Assembly (NCBI GenBank): GCA_023434665.1
Contig: JAEYSM010000080.1
Span: 28,019-92,018, forward strand
DNA length: 64,000 bases
From: Bacteroidota bacterium
Lineage (GTDB): Bacteria; Bacteroidota; Bacteroidia; Bacteroidales; Lentimicrobiaceae
Direction: 5' to 3'
The notes beneath the pieces were generated by a model. That model had not been told where the DNA came from and did not search any database. It was given only the letters and a program-made list of their open reading frames with translations. Positions within the stretch are counted from its first letter, which is position 1; each line of letters begins with the position of its first letter. A program made the translations under genes and the position numbers. This document shows, one piece after another, positions 1-8,011 of this stretch.

Positions 1-795
1 TCTAATGGTGTTAATTATCTGGTAGTTTTAGGAACTACCGGAGAATCAGTTACATTATCTAAAGACGAAAAAAAAGCCCTCGTTGAATTTGCCAAGGAAG
101 TTATCAACAAAAGAGTTCCTATCGTCCTCGGGGCAGGAGGTAATAATACACAGGAAGTAATCGATCAATTGAAGCTTGCTGACGACGACGGAATAGATGC
201 TATTCTATCAGTAACTCCTTATTATAACAAACCAACACAAAGAGGATTGTACTTACATTTCAAACAGATAGCTTGTGCAACTCAACTCCCTATTATACTT
301 TATAATGTACCAGGTAGAACAAGTGTAAACATGAAGCCTGAAACAACCATTCAGCTTGCTACTGAATTCGATAATATTATTGGTATTAAGGAAGCCTCGG
401 GTAATGTTCCACAAATAATGGGAATTATAAGACAGAAACCAAAGGGCTTTCTTGTAATATCAGGAGACGATGCCCTGACTCTTCCATTAATCGCTTCGGG
501 TGCTGATGGGGTTATATCGGTTGTTGCAAATGCTTATCCTCATAGTTTCAGTAAGATGGTAAATGCAGCATTAAAGGGATCAATGAATGAAGCCCGTGAT
601 ATTCATTACAAATTACTTCCATTAATAGAAGCTTTATTTGCTGATGGCAGTCCCGGAGGAATAAAAGCTGCCCTCGACAATATGAAGATTGCTACAAACA
701 ACCTGAGGCTCCCAATTGTGAAGGTTAATAAGCAAACTCAAAATCTAATAGTCAATTACATTAACGAACTTAAAGAAAAGAATATCGAAAATTAA
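1..795 (+). CDS. dapA: 4-hydroxy-tetrahydrodipicolinate synthase, 5' end cut by window
   Basis: Condenses pyruvate with aspartate semialdehyde in the cytoplasm, the first committed step to diaminopimelate and lysine. The frame is open from base 1, so the start lies outside the window; 264 residues are visible and roughly 30 N-terminal ones are missing against the usual 290-295. Seen directly: the substrate-binding GTTGES loop at visible codons 11-16, the proton-relay Tyr in LYNVPGRT at codon 101, and the Schiff-base Lys in GIKEASG at codon 130. The next gene begins 8 bases after the stop, so they may share a transcript, though the functions are unrelated. DAP made here would feed the murein tripeptide handled by the Mpl-type ligase at 47722-49077. 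Close relatives such as N-acetylneuraminate lyase share the fold, but the motifs fit DapA best. Confidence 0.95.
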   Translation, partial: SNGVNYLVVLGTTGESVTLSKDEKKALVEFAKEVINKRVPIVLGAGGNNTQEVIDQLKLADDDGIDAILSVTPYYNKPTQRGLYLHFKQIACATQLPIILYNVPGRTSVNMKPETTIQLATEFDNIIGIKEASGNVPQIMGIIRQKPKGFLVISGDDALTLPLIASGADGVISVVANAYPHSFSKMVNAALKGSMNEARDIHYKLLPLIEALFADGSPGGIKAALDNMKIATNNLRLPIVKVNKQTQNLIVNYINELKEKNIEN

Positions 796-803
796 CTACT
801 CTA

Positions 804-2744
804 ATGAAAACTTATCTAACGGTCACATTTACTCTACTGTGCATAGTATCTCAGGCACAAAATCTTATTTCTGAGTTTAACTCCAGTGATCTGTTCCAAG
901 ACCGGGGTGAAATATATTTCATGCTAAAAAATTCTTCAGCGAATACTGATGCATTGACAAAGATTATAAGTATTGACAAGGTGAAAGATGGCAATGTTTA
1001 TGCATATGCCTCAATGAAAGAGTTTAATTCTCTTAAGGAACAATTTAATTTTGAACTGGTTAATCTACCGAAACCAGGGGAGTTATCAATCGAACCGGTA
1101 ACCGATGACTTTCGTGAAGTTCTGGAATGGGATGTTTACCCAAGTTATTCTTCTTACCTACAATTGATGCAGCAGTTCGCAATCGATTATCCTGAACTTT
1201 GCATTATTGATACTATAGGTACCAGTGTAGAGGGCCGATTATTATTGGCTGCAAGAATCAGCGATAATGTTGGAATTGATGAAGATGAGCCCGAGTTCCT
1301 GTACACGTCATCAATGCATGGTGATGAAATAACCGGTTATGTTTTAACCCTTCATTTGATTGATCATCTATTGACTAATTATGGGAGCGATGAAAGGGTC
1401 ACCAATTTAGTAAATAATATAGATATCTGGATAAATCCGCTGGCAAATCCTGATGGTACATATGCCGGTGGAAATAATACAGTTTATGGATCTACCAGGT
1501 ACAATGCAAATTATGTTGACCTGAACAGAAATTATCCTGATCCTGCTGATGGTCCACACCCTGATGGCAATCCCTGGCAAGCTGAAACTGTTGCTTTCAT
1601 GAATTTTGCTGAACACAGGAATTTTGTTATGGCGGCTAATTTTCATGGAGGAGCTGAAGTAGTTAACTACCCATGGGACACATGGAGCAGAAATACTGCT
1701 GATTATTTATGGTGGCATATGGTAAGTCGTAAATATGCTGATACTGTTCATGAATATTCACCAAACGGTTACTTCACTGACCTGGATAACGGAGTTACAA
1801 ATGGGTATGCTTGGTATTCAATCAACGGAGGAAGGCAAGATTATATGAATTATTTTCAGCAATGCAGAGAAGTCACACTCGAAATCTCCTCAACAAAGCT
1901 CATACCTGCAAACCAGTTGATAGATCATTGGAACTATAATTACCGTTCGATGATCAACTATATGGAAGAAGTGTTATTTGGAGTAAGAGGTGTCGTTACT
2001 GATTCTTTGACCGGACAGCCTCTCAAAGCTGAGATTTTTATTCCAATGCACGATAAAGATTCAAGCATGGTTTTTTCTTCGCTTCCAATTGGTAATTATC
2101 ATCGGTTACTTAAAGCCGGAACTTATAACATTACCTTCAGAGCTCCGGGATATATCAGCAAGACCATTCCCGCAGTTTCTGTATCTGATGGAGGGTCCAC
2201 TTTATTGAACGTCCAGTTATATAATGGAATGCCTCTAGCTCAATTCACGGCATCCGACACTTTAATTGAGAAAGGGGAGACTATAATGTTTAACGATAAC
2301 TCATTTGGCTCACCGGTCTCGAGAATTTGGGTTTTTGAAGGTGGATATCCATCAACTTCAACTGAGTCGAATCCTTCAGTTCAGTATCCTAACATAGGCA
2401 CTTTTGATGTTACATTAATAGTCAATAATGGAGTTGGAGCTGATACGCTAGTTAAAGAAAATTATATAACTGTAACTGAATCGATTGGTATGAGAGAAAA
2501 TGAATTATCTGACTTCCTTGTATATCCGAACCCGGTAACAGGAGATAAACTTTTTATCACTACTCAATCACCAGTTATCGCCGTTGAAGTCTCGGATGTC
2601 ACAGGAGCGATTATTTATACGGAGACACCGCAAACAGGATTGCAGACTTTTATTTCAACTTCCCATCTTAAGGACGGCATTTACTTTGTAACAGTTATAA
2701 CTCAGGGGAAAAAGTATACGACTAAAATTATCGTAAAGAAATAA
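804..2744 (+). CDS. Secreted M14 zinc carboxypeptidase with PKD domain and type IX secretion tail
   Basis: 646 residues. An N-terminal signal peptide (about residues 1-19, ending SQAQ) is followed by a prodomain-like segment and an M14 carboxypeptidase domain at about 110-390. Visible zinc ligands are His172 and Glu175 (MHGDE) and His281 (NFHGG); the catalytic Glu is Glu360 (EVTLEIS). A carboxypeptidase regulatory-like beta domain follows (about 395-475), then a PKD domain (about 477-560). The last 80 residues (LVYPNPV, then GIYFVTV and a final KIIVKK) are a type A sorting domain of the type IX secretion system. The protein should therefore cross the outer membrane and be released or anchored at the surface, where it trims peptides. 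Exact substrate specificity cannot be read from the sequence. Confidence 0.9.
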   Translation: MKTYLTVTFTLLCIVSQAQNLISEFNSSDLFQDRGEIYFMLKNSSANTDALTKIISIDKVKDGNVYAYASMKEFNSLKEQFNFELVNLPKPGELSIEPVTDDFREVLEWDVYPSYSSYLQLMQQFAIDYPELCIIDTIGTSVEGRLLLAARISDNVGIDEDEPEFLYTSSMHGDEITGYVLTLHLIDHLLTNYGSDERVTNLVNNIDIWINPLANPDGTYAGGNNTVYGSTRYNANYVDLNRNYPDPADGPHPDGNPWQAETVAFMNFAEHRNFVMAANFHGGAEVVNYPWDTWSRNTADYLWWHMVSRKYADTVHEYSPNGYFTDLDNGVTNGYAWYSINGGRQDYMNYFQQCREVTLEISSTKLIPANQLIDHWNYNYRSMINYMEEVLFGVRGVVTDSLTGQPLKAEIFIPMHDKDSSMVFSSLPIGNYHRLLKAGTYNITFRAPGYISKTIPAVSVSDGGSTLLNVQLYNGMPLAQFTASDTLIEKGETIMFNDNSFGSPVSRIWVFEGGYPSTSTESNPSVQYPNIGTFDVTLIVNNGVGADTLVKENYITVTESIGMRENELSDFLVYPNPVTGDKLFITTQSPVIAVEVSDVTGAIIYTETPQTGLQTFISTSHLKDGIYFVTVITQGKKYTTKIIVKK

Positions 2745-2784
2745 GAATAAAAGACTGAACTTAAATTAAAAGTCAGATTTATAG

Positions 2785-2813
2785 AATAATAGCGGGTAAT
2801 CCCCGCTATTATT
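2785..2813. terminator. Bidirectional terminator between convergent genes
   Basis: A perfect 12-bp stem (2785-2796 with 2802-2813) closes a 5-base loop. It lies between the stop of the M14 peptidase gene and the 3' end of the yggS-type gene, whose stop codon falls inside the right arm. The GC-rich core (AGCGGG/CCCGCT) with A/T-rich outer pairs can serve transcripts from both sides. Confidence 0.8.
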
Positions 2814-3483
2814 TTGTGTAATCTCTTTCGCCAAATATGGCAGTTCCAATACGCACAATTGTACTGCCTTCTTCAACAGCAATATGATAATCGGAAGTCA
2901 TACCCATCGAAATCTCATTAAATGCTTCGTCATCCTGGAAATACCGCTCTTTGATGGTTTTGAAGGTCTCCACAAGACTTTGGAACTCTTTCCGGACAAT
3001 GTCTTCATTTTCACTGAACGTCGCGATACCCATCACACCAACCAATCTAACATTTTGCATTGAAGAACTTTTAAAACCTTCAATTAATTCTATTGCCTCG
3101 CTTTCAGCAAGGCCATATTTTGTCTCCTCTTTAGCGATATAAATCTGAATGAGACAATTAATTACTCTGTTGTTCTTAAGGGCTTGTGAATTAATTTCTT
3201 TTAACAGTTTAAAGCTGTCAACACTGTGTATTAAATGAATAAAAGGTGCGATGAATTTTACTTTGTTAGTCTGTAAATGACCTATTTGATGCCATTTGAT
3301 ATCTGGTGGTAACAGTGGTTGCTTCGTTATTAATTCCTGAACCTTATTTTCCCCAAAATCCCTGATACCTTCATTATAAACTCTTAAGATTTCATTAGGA
3401 GTATGTGTCTTGCTTACAGCAACAAGCTTAACCGAAGCAGGTAGAAAAGAAAAAATTTCCTTTATAGCATTTTTCTGATTCAT
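2809..3483 (-). CDS. YggS/PROSC family pyridoxal-phosphate homeostasis protein
   Basis: 224 residues, the usual length for this single-domain alanine-racemase-like TIM barrel. The PLP-binding Lys25 lies in VAVSKTHT; the motifs FGENKVQE, WHQIGHLQTNK and, near the C-terminus, SMGMTSDYHIAVEEGST are diagnostic. Family members bind PLP without known catalytic turnover and keep free PLP and amino-acid/keto-acid pools balanced; this is family knowledge and is not visible here. It is the last gene of the minus-strand run that begins at 7874 and starts 17 bases after the epimerase stop. The ATG at 3483 gives the standard N-terminus. Confidence 0.92.
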   Translation of the reverse strand: MNQKNAIKEIFSFLPASVKLVAVSKTHTPNEILRVYNEGIRDFGENKVQELITKQPLLPPDIKWHQIGHLQTNKVKFIAPFIHLIHSVDSFKLLKEINSQALKNNRVINCLIQIYIAKEETKYGLAESEAIELIEGFKSSSMQNVRLVGVMGIATFSENEDIVRKEFQSLVETFKTIKERYFQDDEAFNEISMGMTSDYHIAVEEGSTIVRIGTAIFGERDYTK

Positions 3484-3500
3484 AGTATTTACTAAAACTT

Positions 3501-4463
3501 TTAACCCCTGTTAAACATCTTAAGTAATCCTTCTTTAATAGAGTGTTTTGGCTGATATCCAAGAAGTTCATTTGCTTTTGAAATATCAGCATAAGTAATC
3601 TCAACATCACCGGGTTGTAATGGTTTACGATCTATTTCAACATTGAGTCCTAAAACTATGCTTATTTCATTAATCAGATCACTTAGTTTAACTGTTTGAT
3701 TATTACCCAGATTAATTACCTCATAACCTTTAATCCTGTCAATGGAGGCAATTATTCCACCTACAATGTCATCAATATAAGTATAATCACGGCGTGTAGT
3801 TCCATCTCCATACATAGTAATTGGTTTGCCTTCCCTAATGAGCCTTCCAAATTGCTGAATGGCCATTTCCGGGCGTTGATTGTGACCATATACGGTAAAA
3901 AAACGCAAGCAAAAAATATTCATTTGGTAAAGATGGTGATAAGTGTAACATAGCAATTCGCCTGCCTTCTTTGAAGCTGCATAGGGTGAAATGGGATTAT
4001 CAACGTTATCGGTTTCTGAAAAAGGTATCTTTGTATTGTTACCGTAAACTGATGATGAAGAAGCGAACACTAAATCTTTTACACCATATTCTTTCATTGT
4101 ATTCAAAAGTACTATCGTACCATTGATATTTACATCGAAATAAAGTTCAGGGTCGTCTATTGAGGGCCTTACACCGGCTCTTGCAGCTAAATGTACTACA
4201 CAATCGGGCTTGGAAGCTTTAAATACCTCTGACATGAATTCCTTATCTCTTATATCTCCTTTATATAAGACGAAATTATCATGCCCTTTAAATTGCTTAA
4301 TATTCTCTGATTTAATCAGAGGATCATAGAAGCTATCGAAATTGTCAACTCCGATTACTTCATTATCAGCATGCAATAATTCCTTTGTAAGATTGGAACC
4401 TATAAAACCAGCAACACCGGTCACTAAAATTCTTTTCACTTTATTGATTTTCGGATTGGACAT
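3501..4463 (-). CDS. NAD-dependent sugar epimerase, UDP-glucuronate 4-epimerase-like
   Basis: 320 residues, extended short-chain dehydrogenase fold. The NAD-binding GVAGFIG is at residues 16-22, the SSSSVYG catalytic Ser region at 135-141, and the active-site pair is Tyr161 and Lys165 (YAASK). The segments AGVRPS and RRDYTYIDDIVGGI are those typical of UDP-glucuronate 4-epimerases rather than GalE, so the likely reaction is UDP-glucuronate to UDP-galacturonate. The first 23 bases overlap the end of the upstream membrane protein gene, implying co-transcription and translational coupling. Within this operon it would supply the nucleotide sugar used by the GT2 enzyme. Substrate is inferred from motifs; related epimerases act on other UDP-sugars. 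Confidence 0.85.
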   Translation of the reverse strand: MSNPKINKVKRILVTGVAGFIGSNLTKELLHADNEVIGVDNFDSFYDPLIKSENIKQFKGHDNFVLYKGDIRDKEFMSEVFKASKPDCVVHLAARAGVRPSIDDPELYFDVNINGTIVLLNTMKEYGVKDLVFASSSSVYGNNTKIPFSETDNVDNPISPYAASKKAGELLCYTYHHLYQMNIFCLRFFTVYGHNQRPEMAIQQFGRLIREGKPITMYGDGTTRRDYTYIDDIVGGIIASIDRIKGYEVINLGNNQTVKLSDLINEISIVLGLNVEIDRKPLQPGDVEITYADISKANELLGYQPKHSIKEGLLKMFNRG

Positions 4464-5316
4464 TAATTTTCAAATCAAGGGCTTTTGTATTCAGACTATA
4501 ATATATACCGAAAAATGAGACGAAAAGTGTAATTATATAGAAAAGCAAGCTTAAGGCAATAGAGAGATTGATATCCAGATTAAGTATTTGTGCTCCAAAA
4601 AGAAATGTGATTTCCCGTGAACCAATACCACCTATAGTGATGGGAAGTGCAGCTACAATTGAGGATATTAAAAACAGAAATAAATAATTTGAAAGACCCT
4701 CAAATGAATCGTTTGCATATAAAATGAACATGGCAGAGAGCAGTTGTAATAACTGAACACCAAAAGAATAAGCAGATGCAGGGATAAGGGTCTCATAAAA
4801 CCTGCCAAAGAACTTCTTATTTACAATGATAAAAATGATTAAACTCAGAGGAATAAAAGCATACGAAATAAATATCCATGTTGAGCTGATGTCAAGTAGT
4901 GGTGTCATTAACAAAGCAATCAATAAAAGGACATACATACCATTTACTCGATCGAGCAGTACAGCCCAAAAAAGTTGTTTAACCGGCGTATTGTACTTTT
5001 TATTCATTAGCCAAACTTTATATCCATCACCACCAATTCCTCCGGGAAGGAATAAGTTATAATACATTCCTAATAAGTATAGCTTTAGATTACTTCTGGT
5101 ATCAAGCTCAACGTCAAGTGGTTTAAAAAAGTAATTAAGTCTATAGGCTGATAAGACCTTGGACAATGCAAAGAAAATTGTTGCGATAAAAAGATAGAAG
5201 TAGTTAACCGAACTAAGAATATTTAAAACATCTTTTATTTCAATTTTAGTAAAGACATAATAAATAGCCGCGGCAGATATCAGGATCTTAGCAAAAGCTT
5301 TAAGCAATCTCTTCAT
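4441..5316 (-). CDS. Lysylphosphatidylglycerol-synthase-TM (UPF0104) family membrane protein, flippase-like
   Basis: 291 residues, almost entirely hydrophobic with about seven or eight membrane segments. It carries the family marks PGGIGGDGYKVW (around residue 90) and ITIGGIGSREITF (around 225). This family forms the membrane half of MprF and also stands alone beside glycosyltransferases in many surface-glycan loci, where a role in moving or presenting lipid-linked sugars has been proposed. It overlaps both neighbours: 17 bases with the GT2 gene and 23 with the epimerase gene. That placement between a polyprenyl-phosphate-sugar synthase and a sugar epimerase supports a role in the same pathway. 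The exact transport activity is inference. Confidence 0.82.
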   Translation of the reverse strand: MKRLLKAFAKILISAAAIYYVFTKIEIKDVLNILSSVNYFYLFIATIFFALSKVLSAYRLNYFFKPLDVELDTRSNLKLYLLGMYYNLFLPGGIGGDGYKVWLMNKKYNTPVKQLFWAVLLDRVNGMYVLLLIALLMTPLLDISSTWIFISYAFIPLSLIIFIIVNKKFFGRFYETLIPASAYSFGVQLLQLLSAMFILYANDSFEGLSNYLFLFLISSIVAALPITIGGIGSREITFLFGAQILNLDINLSIALSLLFYIITLFVSFFGIYYSLNTKALDLKINVQSENQ

Positions 5317-6262
5317 TTACTGTTTTGAAGGTATGAATTTTCCTGATTTTATAAGGCCTCTTATTTTGTGACTCATAATAGGTTCTCATTACTATGTCGG
5401 CGATAATACCCACTGTAATTAATTGTATTCCGGCAATAAAAAGCATTATTCCTAACAAGAGCAAGGGTTTCCCCCATATATCGTGTCCAAGAATTTTTAA
5501 AATCAACAAATAAAAATTGATTAAAATCCCAACAAGTGAAGTCACTAATCCAATTCCTCCAAAGAGATGCATTGGTTTTGGCAAGTATTTCTTAAAGAAT
5601 AGCATTAAGAGTAGATCGGCGACTACTTTAAAAGTACGATTTATTCCATATTTCGATTTCCCGAATTCACGGGCATGATGTTTAACATCAACTTGTGTAA
5701 TATTTGCTCCTTCAAGACTCGCCAGCACAGGTATGAATCTGTGGAGTTCTCCATATAGTCCTATGTTTTTTGCCAAATCGCTTTTAAAAACCTTTAAAGT
5801 GCAACCATAATCTTTTATATGCACACCTGTACTTTTGCGTATAATTGAATTGGCTATTTTACTAGGTATTTTTCTAAGGAACATACCATCCTGACGATTC
5901 TTTCGAACACCGGCTACTAAATCCCATTCTCCTTCCTTTGCCATGTTCAACATCATTGGGATATCAGAAGGGTCATTTTGCAAGTCGCCATCCATTGTAA
6001 CAATGTATTCACCCTTAGCTACTTCGATACCGGCATATAAAGCAGAACTCTGACCAAAATTCTTTCGCAATTCAACTAAGACTACCTTTTCGTCCTGCAG
6101 GTTTATAATCTCCTTTTTTGTGGAATCAGTTGAGCCATCATCCACATAAATAATTTCATAACCTATGTCATGAATTGACTCGTTTATCCATTTATTAAGA
6201 GGTTGAATATTCTTCTCCTCATTGTATACGCAAATAATAATTGATAATGCGAGCTGATTCAT
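5300..6262 (-). CDS. GT2 glycosyltransferase, polyprenyl-phosphate sugar synthase type
   Basis: 320 residues. The N-terminal GT-A domain has VDDGSTD at 40-46 and the metal-binding DGD at 91-93 (TMDGDLQNDP). Two membrane helices follow in the C-terminal third (about 230-255 and 270-295). This layout matches the DPM1/ArnC/GtrB group, which moves a sugar from a nucleotide donor onto polyprenyl phosphate at the inner face of the membrane. It starts one base after the stop of the GT39 gene and overlaps the flippase-like gene by 17 bases. With a UDP-glucuronate 4-epimerase in the operon the sugar may be galacturonate, as in the RgtE-type enzymes known from rhizobia; that assignment is inference. 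Confidence 0.88.
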   Translation of the reverse strand: MNQLALSIIICVYNEEKNIQPLNKWINESIHDIGYEIIYVDDGSTDSTKKEIINLQDEKVVLVELRKNFGQSSALYAGIEVAKGEYIVTMDGDLQNDPSDIPMMLNMAKEGEWDLVAGVRKNRQDGMFLRKIPSKIANSIIRKSTGVHIKDYGCTLKVFKSDLAKNIGLYGELHRFIPVLASLEGANITQVDVKHHAREFGKSKYGINRTFKVVADLLLMLFFKKYLPKPMHLFGGIGLVTSLVGILINFYLLILKILGHDIWGKPLLLLGIMLFIAGIQLITVGIIADIVMRTYYESQNKRPYKIRKIHTFKTVNEEIA

Positions 6263-6263
6263 T

Positions 6264-7874
6264 CTATAACCTTTTTACTAAGTATAGTTTTGTTTCATTC
6301 AGTTTAATCACAAAAGAATGCATTACTTCGTGATTAATCGATTCTTTGGCAAAAATACCAAGATTTTTGTCATCCACTAAATAAAAGGTACCCGGGTTCT
6401 TTATTTGCCATGTTCGGGTTAAAATAGTCTTCCTCTCGCGGGTGATATAAAAACTTGCATCATGATTTATTGGAGTATCGCCCAAAATATACAAAGAGGT
6501 TCCTTTACTTAATTGGGCTGCTCTTATTTCACCTTCCTTGTATCCTTTATCGGGTAAGGAGTTTATTCTTGCAGGCAGGTTGTACAAATTGAATCCAATC
6601 CTGAAAACCAGAAGGCATCCAAAAAGTGCCAGTAATTTCATTTTTTGTGTTTTATACCCATATACTGCAATCGATAGAGAAAGTGTTGTAAGCACGATGC
6701 ATATATACAGAACATTATTGAAATTGCGCGTTTCTTCCCAAAATGGATAAATCATTATGGAAAAAGAAATCAGAAAAGCTGCAGAAATTATAATTCCATT
6801 AAGGACGCGTAGTAGAAATATTCTATTTTTTTCAGCTTCCTGATAGGCCTTCACCAACACAATAATTAAAACCGGAACAAGCATAAACAGGTATCTGCTT
6901 CTCATATCAGCCGATAACCAGTAAATGACTATGTTAACCAGGAATATTAAAATCAGATAGCGGGTAAATTTATCTTTTAAAACACTCTTCCTTAATTGTT
7001 TATGGAAAAGCAAAAACAATAATAGAGTGGCAGGGGCAAACTCCGTCATGAAATTCAATGGGAATTCAACAAGATGAAACCACCAGTTGCCTCCATTACC
7101 ACTATGATCTTGTAAACGGTTTGATTCATTTATCAAATTAAACACTGCTGATTCAATAGAATATTGCTGACCGAATAGTAAATAATATCCCCCAACTAAA
7201 ATGATAAAAACTAAAACTCCGGTTAAATGAGCAATTGAGAATAACTGTTTGAATTTTTTATCATAAAGTAACAAGGAAACAACGCTAAGGCCCTGAAAAG
7301 CTATTGAAGGCATCCCTTTCATAAGGTAACCTATAGCAGCCAGGATGTATGATCCAATAAAGAACCAATAATACTTCTCCTTCTGATGGTATTTTATTAA
7401 CCAAATAAAGGAAGCAAAAGTGACCATTGAATAAGTGAGATCAATCAATCCCATAAAAGAATCCCAAAACAGAACTCTGCCAGCTACTATAAAAGATAAT
7501 GAAGCTACAAAAGCATATTCTTTGAGAAAGTTTCGGGAAGCGAACCAAATTAGTAGGGCAATACCTGCAATAGCCAGAATAGACGGAAGTCTGAATACCC
7601 ATTCGTCCATTGATCCTGTAATAAAAACTAAGCTTGCCTGAATCCAGTTAAAAAGGGGGGGCTTATTCAGGTACAACTCCCCATTAATAGTAGGAATAAT
7701 GTAATTTCCACTCATTATCATTTCTAATGTCACAATCCCTCTGGTTGGCTCATCTGATATAAGGGGAAGTAATCCCAGGTTGATAAAATACCCCGGTATG
7801 ATTAATAAAAGCAATAGCCATTTGAAAAGGCTATAGAATCGGGGAAAATAAGCATCATTCTCCTTAATTGGCAT
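6264..7874 (-). CDS. GT39/ArnT-like membrane glycosyltransferase
   Basis: 536 residues with about 11 membrane helices and a C-terminal periplasmic part. Near the first helix is the acidic catalytic loop DEPTRG (Asp41-Glu42), followed by the stretch ending KPPLFNW that is characteristic of the ArnT/PMT family. Enzymes of this type take a sugar from polyprenyl phosphate on the outer face of the inner membrane and attach it to lipid A, LPS core or protein. It is the first gene of the five-gene minus-strand operon and is divergent from the LTA-synthase-family gene across a 137-base intergenic region. The acceptor cannot be told from sequence. Confidence 0.86.
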   Translation of the reverse strand: MPIKENDAYFPRFYSLFKWLLLLLIIPGYFINLGLLPLISDEPTRGIVTLEMIMSGNYIIPTINGELYLNKPPLFNWIQASLVFITGSMDEWVFRLPSILAIAGIALLIWFASRNFLKEYAFVASLSFIVAGRVLFWDSFMGLIDLTYSMVTFASFIWLIKYHQKEKYYWFFIGSYILAAIGYLMKGMPSIAFQGLSVVSLLLYDKKFKQLFSIAHLTGVLVFIILVGGYYLLFGQQYSIESAVFNLINESNRLQDHSGNGGNWWFHLVEFPLNFMTEFAPATLLLFLLFHKQLRKSVLKDKFTRYLILIFLVNIVIYWLSADMRSRYLFMLVPVLIIVLVKAYQEAEKNRIFLLRVLNGIIISAAFLISFSIMIYPFWEETRNFNNVLYICIVLTTLSLSIAVYGYKTQKMKLLALFGCLLVFRIGFNLYNLPARINSLPDKGYKEGEIRAAQLSKGTSLYILGDTPINHDASFYITRERKTILTRTWQIKNPGTFYLVDDKNLGIFAKESINHEVMHSFVIKLNETKLYLVKRL

Positions 7875-7986
7875 TGCTATGAAATATTTGGCAGTAAATT
7901 TATGGAATTATGTCCAGAAGAGATGAATCTTTAAGGTGTCAAGCACTTATTTGCCCAGTAGTAGGAGGTTGGTAAACAAATAATCT

Positions 7987-7994
7987 TATTTTTG
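7987..7994 (+). promoter_or_regulatory. Possible -7 promoter element for the LTA-synthase-family gene
   Basis: TATTTTTG matches the Bacteroidota -7 consensus TAnnTTTG and lies 17 bases before the ATG at 8012. The nearest upstream TTG (7969-7971) is only 15 bases away, shorter than usual, so the -33 assignment is weak. Confidence 0.45.
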
Positions 7995-8011
7995 TAAACA
8001 CTAATAATTAA

